DNA of 64,000 nt from Clavelina lepadiformis (GCF_947623445.1 NC_135241.1:14696501-14760500), one strand, 5' to 3'. Positions 24,875 to 39,775 are shown, counted from the stretch's first letter. Numbers and translations are program-made. The notes: generated by a model from the sequence alone, not told the origin.

Positions 24875-27800
24875 TCATTTTCTATACCTTTTTGCGTAAA
24901 ATTTGTACTGACTTGGGGAATATACAGCTACTTTTGTTTTTAAACTAGTTATGTCTTGTAAATAGCTTGGCAACACCTTTTGTTGCATTATCAAATCATG
25001 ATATGTTAGCAGTAACAATTGTAAGGGTGGCCTTTCCAACTTAATTTTTTTGATTCGACGTTGCACCTGAAAATTAAAACATGATTATTGCCCAAATAGA
25101 ACTAACTAAACTATATCATGACTAAACATCACCAGTCATATGGCATCATGTGAAAACAAAATTCCTAAGTGCATATGCTAATTCAGCATTATTGGTGTTT
25201 AAAATAGAGTTACATGTTTGGCACCAGGATAAAAAACAACAAATCACAAATAGGCATATACTTTAACATTTCCGTTGTGAATCATTTAATAAAACTCCAA
25301 TTATTTGTGTGAAATGTTGAAAATTTATGTGTTTCACATATGACCTGTACAGAATTAACTGTTAACCGAAAGACGATAACAAATAATACCATAAAACTAG
25401 TAAGAAGTTACATACCTGTTTTATTTTCTCTGTGCTTAAGAACTTTACAAAACACACAACACGTGTTAGGAACTTGCATGATAAGATCAAATCAATGAAA
25501 GTTAAATATGCCGATGGATTTATGACTCCACTAATCGTTTGAATACACAGTTGATGTAAATTGGAACATTTTGACAAAGTCATCAAAAAATCCGAAGTGA
25601 TATCAAAATTTCCATGATGTATACTAATTAAAAACATATTAATTAATTTTTTCCAAAAATCTGCGTAGCAATTGGCAAAGCAAAATTAATTCTGTGGTTT
25701 GTTTTAAGTAATGGAAATGAATGTGTGTGCATGAATGAATATTTCAGTATGATGTATAATGCATGTCAAATAAGCAACTTGTTTACCTAGACATTCACCA
25801 GAATGGATAAGTACATGTTTTTGTACAATATTACACCGTTGTAAAGTTACATTTGTGTTGTGCGAAGCAGACAGACATGGATTCCATTCCAGATTAATAT
25901 AATGCATTTATGACATGTATTTACCAGTTCGTATGACAGTAATATATCAGAAACTTTACCCACAGACTGGAGAAAGTTTTTGATTGACTAATACTAGACG
26001 ATGATTCTATCACTTACTCCGGGCTACCGAGCTAGTCTTTGTGCAAGTTTTATCTAGTCATTTAATTCTTTTTATTTGTTTTAATTTTTCATATCATATT
26101 TTGCAAAATTGAAACTGTTCACTGTAATTACTGAACAGGAACAACCGTCATTCACACCTTGATCAAGAACATTGCAATGGTAGTATGTCATTTCGAGCCT
26201 GAAGCTCTCACAATTATGTCACGGAATAAATTAATGTCTCATCAACTAATCCCTGTGCTTTTTTTGTACAAGTTAGCATTAGTTTTATATAAAATATAGA
26301 CTTGTGTCTTCAGTATACAAAAAACATTTGGCTATATGCCTAATACCTCAATTCTTCAAGTTTGGGCAAATTAGGCAACATGGCTTTCAGTTTTGTGGAA
26401 AAAGTTGCATAGCCTGATAACCCCAAGTTTGCAATTCTAAGACTTTTTAACTGTTTGCAATTCTGGAAAATTAAAACAATTACTAATAAATTTGAAACCA
26501 ATTAAAAGCTTGTGTTCAAAAATGATATGTAATTACACACTAAACCTACTTAAGATAGGGTTTATAGTGTCTATTTTTCTAACCCTGCCAATGTTTGATA
26601 AAAAAGAGAAGTCTCTCATCATTGGAAAATTGACCAAAGTGAGTCTAGTGAGTTTCGTGAAAAGAGAAATCTCATGAAAACGAAATCCAGCAACATCGAC
26701 CCAATTTTTATAGAAACAAAACGAGCAATTCGAACACAGTTTACGTTCCAGTGTACCAGGGCACCAACCATACAACTCCAGTTCCTTAAGTTGAGGACAA
26801 ACACTATGCAGGTGCGCTAAACATCCAGCATTAAGATCAAGTTTTTTTCGCTTTGGTGATCTATTGGATTCATCGTTTGCGTCAGAAATTTGGCCACATA
26901 TAGAGTGAACTGAAAGAGCAATTGAGATCAAAGTTTGTGCAATACTGCCTTGAAACAAAATATCCAAGAAACTCTTTCCATCCATTTCAACTCCACATAA
27001 GTTTAACTCTCTCAAATTTGCAAATCTAATTAGATTTTCTGCCCACAGCTTTCCAAGGGGTCTAATCTGAAAAAAATAAATGGTTGCAAATTAATACACA
27101 GCGTGCAATACTTACTGCAATTTCATGTAAAAAAACAAGATGTTCTGCAAAGAATTACATCACACAACTTAGACTTTGTTGCAAAAATTTTGCCTCATTG
27201 TCATTTTACCTCAGCATACACTGTAGCATCACTTCGCCATCTCCTTGCAAAAAATGTTGCTAAGTTTAAACTTTTTAGCTTTGGCAGTTTTGTATGCCAA
27301 ACTAGATGATGAAGTGATGGCTTATTCAAAACCAAACCTTCTTTATTTTCACACGTTCTCTGAAAGTCAATACATTCCAATAAAATTAAGTCAGTAATTG
27401 AAACGTACTGTAACAAACTGAGGCTGCAGTTTAGCAAACTTGTGATGATTATTGTATATTACAGTATGTACCAGTGAATAAGCATTCGTAAGATATATGT
27501 TTAATTTTAGCTCATTGTAAATTTTAATGAAGATTATTGCAATCACAATGTTGACTAGCATCACTTTTTCCAGCTTTCACTTTGAAACTTAGCAACCTAC
27601 TTAATGGCGTATTTAGTGGGAGGGCCATGGCCCCCCGCCAAAGCAAATTTTTTGGGATATAAACACTTTTCTGTCTTCGTTCCATTATTCATCACATTTG
27701 CTTGTTTGTGACCATTTATCTGCTATAACCGAGAAAAAAATGGTGCAATATAGGTGGGTATACAGCATTTTAAAGTGGTTTTATTTGGCATTTCAAAATT

Positions 27801-30800
27801 TTTATCATAAAATGTCAGCTATTATACATAAAAATATGAAAATACATGTAATTTCGAGGCTTTCTACAGCAGTTTGAAGCGTGAAAACCTCACATTTTTG
27901 TGTTTCAGACATTTTAGGTTAGTTGGGCAGGTGCAGGTACTTAGACCCAGTTTTTAAAAAGATTTGGCTTCTCTTTCAATGCAAATTCTAAATATACCAC
28001 TGACGTTGGGCCGATTTTTCTTGAAGCATAAGTGGATCCTGGGTCAAAAAAGGTTCTCGCTTTAAATGAATAAGAATGTCCACACTCAACGCACACAATT
28101 TGGATGATGTTCAATTAGTGATAAAAGTCTATACAGCGAAATAATGCAGTTGCCAATTTTACTACATAAGCAACCCATCTCTACAACAAACAAATTCTTG
28201 TCCACATCAAAAGTGAGGGGCTTATTTGCCATTTATACATTAAACATATTTTTGGCGTTAACAAAATTCAAGGGGGCATATAATTATGCTGATATAAAAG
28301 GAACATCAAAAATTAAACATATACAGTAGGCTCCGTAGCAAACTTACAATGATAGTCAAATATTCCAAAAATGGCAGCTCTGGATATGTGCAGGAACTAT
28401 CACAACATGAATCACTATACTGAGATGCTTCAAAACGAATATGAATATACAGACTAATCAAATTATTATACCACAGCTTGGACTGAATGGGGTACGACAC
28501 AACACTTGCTTGTTCTAAAATATAAATAATGAGTGTCAAAGAATTTGATTCAGAGTTAAACATGCTATTAAATAAATGTAAACCACCCTTTTCATACCCA
28601 CCACACAAATTGTCCTTTACTATGCCAAGACCATTGTAAATATGCAACTGATGTTGGTGTTGTGAAGGGTTGGCAGCAGGATGAAGCCCTGCTTTCAAGA
28701 ATCTCTGACAAACAATGTCTGAAGACAATTCAATGTTGCTCAAATGGAAACATTTAGCCTGAAAATGTCAATGATTAAGTAAAGCTAGCACATTATATAA
28801 AGTTTCTGAGACAAAATGAAACAATACAATACACCAAATAATACCACTGGCAAATGCAGTAATTACAATAATCCTTTGACATTATATTTCCCATAGGGAA
28901 ATGCTAAAAAAGAGAGAAGAAATGACCATATCTAATTACAGTATGGTATTTTGATTATCTAAATCAGTGGTTCTCAACCGGTGGTCCGCGAAACGTTTTC
29001 AGTTGGTCCCTGAGAACTTCGAAATTTGCAACATAAAGTACGAGTTTTTAAAATTTTTTTGCTGTTTATCATTGCTTTTTGAAATAGGCTTGAACATTTG
29101 CTTAATTGCCTATTGTGATGGGACAATACAAAAGCTTATTGAGATTTATCACCCGCAGGGAAGGCCTATTGTGATGCACTAGATTGCGGATTATACGAGA
29201 AGACAGCTGGATACAGTGATTTTAAGTAAAAATATCCGCATAGTTTGATGTTATTTTGAATGAATAGCGCAGTTGTGCACCAAGACGATTAAGTAAAACT
29301 AAGCAAAGAAACATTTAAGTGCATTCTCAGAACCCTTAGTTTGCTTAAACTTCAGGGGTCCGCCACTGCTTTGACAGCAGCAAAAGGGGTCCGCCAAGAT
29401 CAGAAGGTTGAGAACCACTGATCTAAATGTTATGCACAGAGTTTTACATAAATGTAGGTGAAAGTAAAAAGTTATTGATGTAACAAGCCTTTGAAAAAAT
29501 ACTTACTCCAATACAGTGCAAAGCAATAAAACATTATAAACAAAATATGTAAATGAGTAAAATGTAAACTTTTGTGCATTTGCATCATATTATGCTTCTT
29601 CACTTCTACAACTGAGTGAATAATGAAAATTATGGATTTTGAGCTTCACAGAAATCTTCTATTTGATTGATTCTATTGATTTGATTGTATTGCAAAAAAT
29701 ACCTGCAGACTCAATATTCAGTCATTCATTCAGTATTCAACATTCAACATTCAGTAACCTTATCATGGTCGTTTGCCACCAATTTCGCTAACTTTAGACA
29801 ACTCTAGTATGTTATCATATCATCTCTAATTAATATCAAGCTCTCAAAATACAATTCTTAACCACGGATCCTTTAGTAGAAGTAGGATATATTACAGTTT
29901 AAAAAGAGGAAGTTAGCAGCTTTTATTACGTACTTAACTATTTAACGATCTATGAAAATCACAGCAATGCAAATTTCACATTAACTTTCTAACCTGACAG
30001 ACCAAGTCCCAGAGTCCCTCCAAAATTGAGGTGTTTGTTTCTTGATACATCCATTCTAAAAAAATTACTTCTATGTTCTTCTTACCACCGAATAATTCTT
30101 TTTTTATAAAACCTTTGTAAGAAAAAAACTGTTGAATATATGTGGTACATAGATGTATTGTGAGTTCAAATTTCAAAATTACCCAAACAGGAGGCATAAA
30201 ATAAAAGCCATTGTAAAAACAAAATTTTGCAACAGTTGACAAAAAAATTCTGCAAGGTTGTGGAAGCCAGCATGGCTTCTCTAAATCCTCATATCTTTTG
30301 CAAAGATGCATTTCCCCAGGAGCGTTTTTGTCTAAAAAAAAACGGTCCTTTTTTCTTAGTCTTTCCAAATATCATATTAACCATGTGTCATTTCTAATTT
30401 AAAGTTACTTCAATTACCATTGTGTCGCAGTGACACTACCAGAAACATTATAATGTATATATTTGTGAATTTAGGCTTAAAAACTTGAAATTTTTGAATC
30501 TTTTCTTAAACAACACAATGCTTTTTTAATGGCAACAACTATAATAAGTGATAAGTTATGAAGTATAGGAAATTATACAACCAAATCCAGATAAAAAGTT
30601 CATATTTTTCTACCATAAGGCCCCTGAGGAGCATGCACCAACTGCCATTGTGATGACATTGGAACTTACACAACCTTCTAAATAAATTATGTGTTTTTAA
30701 ACACGGGTATATACATACCAACGACTGAATTCATGCACATTGTACAGTACTTGTAGTTGCTAATTACAGTATGCAAATATAAAATTACCTATGACACTGG

Positions 30801-33800
30801 TAAAAGAGCGATTGCGTTAATGTATATGTGCCATATTGTTTTGGAGGTAAGTACTGTAATATGAAGGCTAAAAAGGGTACCAAATGAACAAACATTATTC
30901 AAGCAGAACAAGTTGTCCAAGATAATGCAATAACTGCCTCTTCCAAGAATTAAAGTGATGGAAAAGCAAGATTAAACATCACAATTTGTTCAGGATGTAT
31001 TACGCAATCATAGTGCAGAGTTGCATAACTAATTTTTTTTACATTTTTTTAAAACAACGAGGTATTAAACAATTTTCATTTACATCATACCATTAGTAAA
31101 AGACTCCACTGCATCAGAAACACTTCTGTTAAATGGTGAAGCAGGTTTTTCAAACTGTAAATGGAGTTTCGACAACTTGCATGCACATTTGGTGCTTGGC
31201 TGCAATACATTCAAAATAAGTGGTTTATTTATTCACAAAAAAAATTTGAATGTACAGGAAAGCATATAGCACACACGTGTCACACTTCAGATACAGTTTA
31301 ATATGTACCAATGTATTAGTTTGTATATGAAGATGGTGCCTTCCAAAATCTTATCATCTGCATCATTTTCTGCTGCAGTTAAAGCAATTCGGTAAAGCAT
31401 ATGTTGTACCTAATGTGTTTTTGTTTAATGATAATTTCACATTACTGTGGTCAGGCACTTATGCTTTGTAAAACTTTTGTAAAAAATTGTTTGCATTACA
31501 AAAAATATGCTTATTAACACATTGACTGTCAAGGCCCGATTTGCTTATCTGGACCAAGATGGCAAACACATGTCCGCACAGATGATAATATAAATAGTGT
31601 ATTTATTTGTGCGTTATCACTTTCAATACTTTTATCATGAAAACTTGGTGTTTGACATGATTAGGTAACTAGTGGTCAGCAGTGTGGATCAAAATATAGG
31701 TTCCAGATCAATTCAACCCATGGACTATTATTAAGTCCATCAACAATTCAACCCAAGAACGATTAAAACTGCGGACAATTTAAACCAGGATGATTCAACC
31801 CAGGGAAGATCCAACTCACGTACAATTTAACCAACAATGATTTGTATAAGACAAATCAAATCCTAATGAATATAGCAAATATAGCTTTATTTTTTGTTTT
31901 GTTTATTTTTCACCATTGACTGTTGGGAACAAGAAGTATAGTGCCAACTTCCTTCTACAATGGTCAGGCAAGAAGTATGCTAACAAACACGAGAAAGCGA
32001 CAAAGCCCTAAAGAGCTTAAAACGTGCAATGTGTAATTTACAGTGCTGCTACAACGATGGAACTGGTTTTTAACAGTTTTTCTGGCTAGAGCTTAAGTAA
32101 ACTTCACTTCTAAATATAATTGAACATAACCAACGAAATGCTTCAATTTAATGAATTTGTTGTAATCAAATCATTACATTTCTGTTACTGTTTCTGGTAA
32201 TATATAATACTTGAATTTTCTGAACATCAATTCAAATGTAAGTTGGCCACATCTCTTTGGGTGTATGTGGTGATTGGGCAATGGCGACATTGCAGAATCC
32301 ACAATAAACAGTAAGCTGTAGCATATAATATCTATTCATTTACAATAAACTTCTTTTGTGATTATCATTTTTGTGTAGAAAACATATATATGTTAATTAT
32401 TTCCCACCTAAACTTGCAAAACTTCCCACTGGTTAAGAACCGCTGATGTAATTGCAATGACTTTCATCAGTATTCACAACATAACAAAACTAAATATAAA
32501 AATAGGCTACAAATGCAATGAAGTTAATAACAGAAGTTGAAAGTCAGCCAAAAAGCAAAATCAGTTGCCGATAGGTCGATGTTCCCGATTTTCAACACCA
32601 CGTAAACAGACTTAAACAATTAATTTGCGTGCAAAATGCTTTAAACTTGTTGTTTAAAGATGATCACGTGCGGTCACTTTATCGCACAAACAGAATTTGG
32701 ACGATAAGACATAAATTTTTTGGGCAGGTGTATAAGCCTCCTCTGTTTTTTGGCCCAATATTTTTGTCAAGAAAGACACATTACACATCACAGAATGTAG
32801 ACTCAAAGTAGCCGTCACTTTAAACACCTGTTATTAGCGGAGTGTACATATGTTTTTTATTCGATTTTGCTTAGGCGAATGCTAAGAAATGTTAAAGGAA
32901 CGTAACCTATTACAAATTACCCAAATGGTAACTGTTAATTTTCTGCTGTATTTGAGAAAATGTATATTTTGAGAGACTGTTGAACAACTTTAAGTTTCGG
33001 TCTCCAAAAACATCTTTACAAAACACTGTGCTCATACGTATAAATTTGGGTTTACAAATGCAAAAGTAGCAAGTTAGTTGACAAGGTTTGGTAAACCCTA
33101 AAAATCGTATATATACTACATGACACAGCACGCAAGAAAAATACAACATCACATTAAATGTTGCTTTTGTGAAAGGTAATAAACATCAGCGTGGGCATCA
33201 GTAAGATCGTAAAAAAAGGCATCGGTACATCTCTACACCAGATTAAGATTTTTCTAAATCTCATAAGGGGTTTTTCTTAATCTTTCACTTCCACTAAAAG
33301 CTTTGACTGATCAAAATGATCTGAATACTTTATAAAGTTTATAAGTAATAAAAACATTTAGCGATTGGCATAAAAACTTCTTTATCATTTTGTCCTGGAC
33401 ATAATAAAAGTTGACAGAGTGGTTAAAGAGCTTTGACAACTCTTTTTCTAAACAAATCGTGCAGTTTACTGTTCTTTCTGGAAATGTAAATCCAATTTGC
33501 ATATACTCATTAATTGTTTCATTAACTGCCACTAGCGAATACCATGGAACTGGAAGTTCAGAACACTAAAGCCAAAACATAACAAACAGTATAGCCAAGA
33601 CAATCGACAACATATGATAGTTATTATTTAGACGTTTTAGTAAATGGTACAATTGTTAGTAATGCAATGGAAAACCAATTATATGAGAATGGACAAACAC
33701 AAACCTGGCAAAAGTGCTAACAGCAAATCAGAAATTGCCAAACAATTTACTGAACAGAATTTTACAATACATACCTCCTTCAAAAAATGTCTTCCAATCA

Positions 33801-36800
33801 TGACAATAAACTCATAATTCACAGTAAGTGCAAGACCATCTAATGACGCGATGCCTAAAGCCAAAATTGAAACATCACAGTAAAAACAGCTGTACCAACA
33901 TTTCAAAATTACGAGCATACACTTTTCATAGTAATATCACAATTGTGCAGGATATAGAATATAAAAAAGTTCCATCCCATAGACATCCTGTTCAAAGAAA
34001 GTCTTGCATGAGCATGGTCTACTCTTGCCAGCTCTACAGCATGCTCAGACATCGAAATGATGTCATATGTTAAAAGGTATTCACTAATTATTGGCTTAAG
34101 AGTCTTTATTTTGAATGCAAAATATGTAAATATTTAATTTTGGTTTTTAAAGGCTGTCTTTAGTCAAGATATCAATTTTGATAGTTTTTCAATAGTGCTC
34201 CTTCATTAGTCAATTGAAAAGACAAAATGTAAGATATACAGAAGAAATCGGTTGATTGTATCACCTATTTGCCAGACGTTTTGATACGATTATCCGATTG
34301 ATTCGTGTTACCAATATGCTAAAAAAATGTTTATCATGAACAGGCATTATTGTTGATAATGTGTATGAACTAACTCGGTTGCAATGGGTATTACAGTACT
34401 GTACAACTCTGTGAAACAATCCTACAACGTCAGCTGACTACAATTCTGTTTAAATTATGTAGAGTTTATTACTGTAATGGCCTATTGCACCATGTTATGC
34501 AACACAGCTGTCTTCATTGCCAGCTATCGCCCAATAGCACGTTGTTGATTAAAGCATTGTTTCGGTAAACTTCTATAATTGGACTCTCCTTTTATCGTGA
34601 ATGGTCTATATTATGTCACAGCCTTTTTTTCAAGCGTAATTACAAATTAGTACCAGTACTGTAGTTGTTTTTTTTCCTTTGCGCTGTCTTTGTAAAATAA
34701 CTAATTCGTTGTTTGAGTGAACTGAACGAAACTGCACAAATGAAATCACGAAATTTATTTCAGTAAGCTCTAAAAAATTTCTCCAAAGTTTCGACCACAC
34801 ATGTGACCTCATCTCCGCTTCGCTTTTAAACGTTGAGACAATTACGCAAAAAAGACATTCTCCTTTCGCTTATCGGTAACGTGAGATGCGCGACTCATCT
34901 TTGCTTCCGAACGTCTGGCCGAAGACGATGATACGATTAAATGACCGCAGTATGCAAGTCAGAAGCAAATCCTGACACCATAATCCAATTTATTCCTTTA
35001 AGTGTGATTCGATTAACCAATGGTTTTACTTAACATTAGATGGGATTTGGTTTGGGATTTCAGATTTTGATACCATAAAACGATTGATACGTTTAACCAG
35101 TACACGATTTCGTCTGTATATGCCATTTTTTTCATGGGTGGTCCTATTAGTTTGGCCACAACTGTAAGTATATTTAAAGATACTTTTAGGCCACGTCTGA
35201 TTAATCATAACCGATCATCAGTGCACGTGAGCCTAGTTAACATTGAATATACCATGCCACAAGAAACCTGTGGTTGAAACAAAAACTAGATTTCATTTTG
35301 TTATAAGTTTTGTAATTATCACCATAATGTCACAAAATATGGTTAAATTACAACACTTTTTATCAACAGAAATCTTACTAACATATATTACAGACGTGGG
35401 CAAACTGCGGCTCTCCGGCATGTTTTTTGTGGCTCTTTTAGTCGAATCGTAAAATTCCAAAAAATGTAAAGGCTACCAAGAGTACCGTTTATGAAAGTTT
35501 CTGTGTAGTTTTTCTTTATTTAGGCCAGGATTTCGTTTATGACGTAACACTAGACATCGATTCCGACATTGTTTTCAGGTATAGATTCTATACTCTATGG
35601 CAAAGGTTGTCAAAATGCACCTCACCAACATGTTTTTATGGGTCTTTTAGTTAAAAAGTAATATCCCAAAATGACTACTAATAGTATAATAAGCAAATTG
35701 ACAATCATTACTGATTTTGTGGCTCGCTGGTGTTTATATTTTTCCGCAAGTGACTCTTTCATTGAACAAATTTGCCCACCCCTGATATATTACATCCTAG
35801 TAACACAATTAAAGTTTCACATAACTAATCATGCGTGGGTACTAACATTGCATTATGTCATACTTGACCGTAGTTTAAGCAATCCCACAACACTATAAAG
35901 CCAGGAAGATCACAATTTACCACACATCAAAATTTTTATAAGTCTGCCACTGACTTTGTATTATTGAAAGATAATTATTATTAATGAGAAACCATTTCAA
36001 TTATGTTTGCATAAAACAATGTATATAATTTTTTCAAGACATTCATATTTGTACCAAAATCACATAAGTATGTACAGTATATTTTTTGCATTTATACTTC
36101 ACCTACATATGACAGTTATGTACTTATAGCAATAAATTTTGAGTTTGAATTGTCTTCCAAATTTCACTCCATATTTTAACAAATTAGATGATCATAGTAA
36201 ATAGTACAGTGCACAATAATACAAGTTTGTACTCCTATAAAATTGAAGACATTACCTGAAAGTATATGTAATATAGTTTTGTAAGCAAAACAACATCCCA
36301 AAAGATTTAGATTTCTAAGATTGACACATGCTTTCAATGGCTTTAGACTTGATGAATGAATCCAATAGCAGTTTTGCAGCGACAATTCAACAATTGAATT
36401 GTTATCCGCAAGGAGGGATTTGAAATGTTCATTTTTTAACCAACTTTGGTTACCCAACAAAAGACATCTGAATGCAAATGAACAAAGTTACGCTGTGATT
36501 GTGTTTGCCAAATAAGTATACAGTCAGACTTCGTTAATCCAGACCACTTTGTTTTGTCACAAAATGTTGGTTTAATGAATGTGAGACCGTACTGCTGAAC
36601 TGTGACAGTAGGACTACTGTACTTGACACTCTTTGACATGCCCATGAGAAGTTTTATGAGTGAGACTAGTAAACTGAAAAAAAACTCAACATTTAAGTAT
36701 GTAATTTACGGGCCACATTAACATAAGTAATATTTTGATAAGACTTTTGTTTATTGACTAAGCAGGTTTATATCACAAATAATTGCTTAATATTGAGTTG

Positions 36801-37855
36801 CAATTTGCAAACTAAACCTTTTTGTCTTGTCTTATGTTAAAGACAAGTTGAAATGTAAATAAAGGTTAGTTAATATATTCACAATGTCACTGCCAAACTT
36901 TCCATATCGATTTATGTTGCGTAATTGCGTAAGTTTTGTATAATTAATGTCAATTACGGACAACACTCTTTGAAAGTGAAGAATGTTAAATTGTTGAACG
37001 TTGGCATCTACAATTCTAGAAGGTCCTTAATACTCTACTCATTTTTTAATGATTTGTGGCAGGTGTGACTACAAAAAAACGTTTAAGGATGGGAATTCAT
37101 GAAAGTTCCTGTAACACTTACAACAAACAATGACAAGCAATAGCTGTTGCAGTTAGGTGCATGTTTTACAATGCAAATGTGCAACATGCGAATGTGATTG
37201 TTGTTGGAGAAAAAATATCTTTTAATTGCTAAAAACAGTGGGTGTGTGAGCGACAAAACGAGCGCACTCCTTTCTTTATAGAAGAACGAAAGCACGAGTG
37301 AAGCTCTTTTGTCATATTTTGTAACTGCAGCTCCTTTGTTTTTAAACTAGACTAGCTAATGCTTGCAGATCATTAGAATTTACCAAGAGTGTGAATCCTA
37401 GGCCAAGCAAAATGTGGAAATTAGCATTGGACTGTAACTAATGGCGGTCATTTTAAGTTAAAATTTCTTCGGAGTCAGTTGAACTCCTGTAATCAAAAAA
37501 TCTTTAGACTTTCATTCAATAAACATTCCTATTTCTCCAGAATAACAACCATTACATAATGTAAAATGAAGTTAAGTTTATTAAAAATTTTCTCTAATCA
37601 TAATGCAAATAGAAGTTACAAGCGCCAACAATAAAATGATTAATGAATTCTGCAGCTGCCAGGTGCTAATCACTTACTTAGATAAACTAAAGTTTATAGC
37701 CTATATATCCAAGAACAAACACCAGCATACCTATTTAAGTTATCCCAAACCACTCGGTGAAAAGCTTTGTTGATATATTGAAGAGTTAAAAACTGATCTT
37801 TCACAGGGACATACTGTGTGATATGTAAGAGCAGTTCATCACTTAAAAGTTCCAT
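24875..37855 (-). CDS. FBXL18: F-box and leucine-rich repeat protein, FBXL18-like (12 exons, 893 aa)
   Basis: A substrate-recognition subunit of an SCF (SKP1-CUL1-F-box) ubiquitin ligase. Exons (minus): 37855-37731, 36467-36256, 33854-33775, 33565-33356, 31199-31091, 30331-29994, 28758-28348, 27407-27210, 27066-26584, 26462-26347, 25623-25416, 25066-24875; all in phase, 2,682 nt. Exon 1 encodes the F-box (MELLSDELLLHITQYVPVKD...). Later exons carry degenerate leucine-rich repeats, such as LSLQNCYWIHSSSL, LRNLNLLGC, LRELNLCGVEM, and LKSLRIANLG near the C-terminal end. Order and spacing of these blocks, plus the C-terminal LERPPLQLLLLTYHDL region, fit FBXL18 rather than other FBXL proteins. At 893 aa it is longer than the vertebrate form (roughly 720-800 aa). 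The exon 4 donor (AAT then GTTTTT) is weak but is the only in-phase choice. The introns hold several MITEs. An acceptor sits 8 nt before the ATG. Confidence 0.78.
28965..29420. mobile_element. hAT-like MITE in FBXL18 intron (456 bp)
   Basis: Perfect 15-bp inverted ends CAGTGGTTCTCAACC and perfect 8-bp duplication ATCTAAAT at 28957-28964 and 29421-29428. Subterminal GGTCCGC repeats are present on both sides. There is no transposase. It lies between FBXL18-like exons 6 and 7. Confidence 0.93.
31706..31835. repeat. Degenerate tandem repeat of about 20 bp units
   Basis: Five to six imperfect units built around CAATTCAACCCA followed by GGA or AGAACGATT lie in the intron between FBXL18-like exons 4 and 5. 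The units have diverged considerably. I see no coding role. Confidence 0.65.
35391..35784. mobile_element. hAT-like MITE in FBXL18 intron 2 (394 bp)
   Basis: The ends CAGACGTGGGCAAA and (inverted) CAGGGGTGGGCAAA differ at two or three bases. The 8-bp duplication ATATATTA is perfect at 35383-35390 and 35785-35792. The two halves resemble each other (each has a GTTTTT-G-GGCTCTTTTAG-like stretch). It is related in its ends to the MITE at 8093-8428. Confidence 0.88.
36521..36600. repeat. Tigger-like MITE fragment
   Basis: Starts TA-CAGTCAGACTTCGTTAAT and continues with GACCACTTTGTTTTGTCA, closely similar to the left end of the complete element at 57792-58252. The right half is lost or heavily rearranged. 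It lies in intron 1 of the FBXL18-like gene. Confidence 0.7.
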
Positions 37856-39334
37856 TACAAGAGCTAGAAATCTAGTTATATAACATTTTCAAAACCTCTA
37901 AGATATGAACAATAAATAGTGAACTATAACAGTAAAATGTTTTACAAACTACAAAACACGAACAATCTACCTAACAAGTAACACATCATTTTGATCTTAG
38001 CATGTATTTATCTCCATAGATATATGATGACAAGATCACAATTCTAGACTTTCTTCTATTTCTATAGAAGATGTACTCGTAATATATATAATCTATAATT
38101 CTATATATATGTTGCTGCGTAAGCTTAGCAAAAAGATTATGGCAGGCTATAATTAACTGAATATTGTTGCGTTGAAACTACAGTAAAGTGCCATAATTCC
38201 AAAAACCAAATTTTGAGAAAACAGAGCTCTGGTAAGTTTTTGCAGACCATATTTGCAAAATGTTACAGTTTCAGAAACTCTTAATCATTATTGAAATTGC
38301 TTTTGGGTGCATGCTTATGTAACTAAACAAGCTAAGTGCATGTACATAATTTTAATCTCATTATAGGGGTGAAGTGAATATCTATTTTCATCCCAGTTTT
38401 GGACATAAGGTTGTTTAGTTTCAAATATATTTTTTTGGACATTTGGACATAAGCAATGCATGTTTTAAGAATTTGAAAGATTTTATTAACTTAAATTTAT
38501 ATTAACAAGCCATAGCAAAATATTCTTGTACTTTCGACAAACTAGCTTAACCACGGAATATTAAGGAATAATTGCTCTTTCTGGTATACTTAGTGACAAC
38601 TCATCTTTGATTTAAGGTCAACTTGTCAGCATTTACCTCTCACTTTAAGAAGTCAAGCCATGCAAGAGCAATCACTAACGCAATGAGTAAGTAAGCTGTA
38701 AATATCAGCAAAACATTTAAAATATATCTACAAAAACAGTTTAATCAATAAACAAAAAGTAACTGATAAACAACTAAATAACAATAATATTAATATCCGG
38801 CACAAACTGATGGAATAACGGAAGGTTATAAACAATGCCATTTACCTACACAATCTAACATGTAATAGATAAGAAAACATTTCTATAAATACTGTTACAT
38901 AATTAATATGTATACGAAAATTTGCAAAAACTTATAAAGTAAGGCTCACAACACATAACCCTGAAAAATGGCAATATATCTACTGAATACAAAACTGAAA
39001 CTTATGAATTGAAGAAAAATAGGATCATGGTAAAAAGTTTGTAGAGACATGACAGCATTATTATTTTATGTCATAATGGTTCATATAGTTAATGATGAAT
39101 GATGTTGCGGATTACTAAATGGTCAACATTAACTACAACTTACAGGGTATATTAATATGAAGGAATAAAAATTCAGTAACTGTGAAAAAGGTTGTAATAT
39201 ACAATATAAATGTGGAATTTTTTCTTATCATCACAAGAAAATCAAACCGCATAGACCATTGTTTACATCAAAATAATTAAACTGCTTATTGCTATTTTAA
39301 TACGAAAAATAACACTTTCTCTATAATTTAGCAT

Positions 39335-39775
39335 TTATGAAGCACGGTTAGACAAAGTAATTGTATTTTCTTTACGTTGAAGACTATTGGACACAAAATG
39401 ACTAGCAAACATAAGCCTTACAAGTCTATTTACAATTTCGATCAGCAATAATGTACAAGCTGAAAATAAATCTTTCACTTTTTCCACACTATACTTTGTC
39501 GTAGTATAGCAGCCGAATGAAAACCATGAAAAAATATTGTACATGCTTTCTGTTATTTTGTAAAGTGGAGTTGAAAGTATTTGAATTCGTCCGACAACTG
39601 CAGTCATTCCAGCTTTGGTATATCTGAATGGATATTCCACATAATATTTAACATTTTCCATGCCAATAACAACCTCTTGAATTATTTGTAGAAATCCTAG
39701 AATTCCATTCATAGCAGCACTGAAGCCCCTTAAAAGCAATCTACCCAATGAATGTTGATCATGTTTGGAAGCCAT
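39335..39775 (-). CDS. Hypothetical single-exon protein (146 aa)
   Basis: Not recognised. The frame from the ATG at 39775 (MASKHDQHSLGRLLLRGF...) has a good start context, and a strong acceptor (TTTGTTTCTTAG) lies 41 nt upstream, which is the main reason to take it as a gene. The protein has three or four moderately hydrophobic, amphipathic segments (around residues 15-40, 50-70, 75-95 and 108-130) with scattered Lys/Arg, which could associate with membranes. There is no signal peptide or catalytic motif that I recognise. It is transcribed in the same direction as the FBXL18-like gene, which starts 1.5 kb downstream. If the acceptor is instead a cis-splice site, the frame also stays open through it and upstream exons are missing. 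Confidence 0.45.
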   Translation of the reverse strand: MASKHDQHSLGRLLLRGFSAAMNGILGFLQIIQEVVIGMENVKYYVEYPFRYTKAGMTAVVGRIQILSTPLYKITESMYNIFSWFSFGCYTTTKYSVEKVKDLFSACTLLLIEIVNRLVRLMFASHFVSNSLQRKENTITLSNRAS

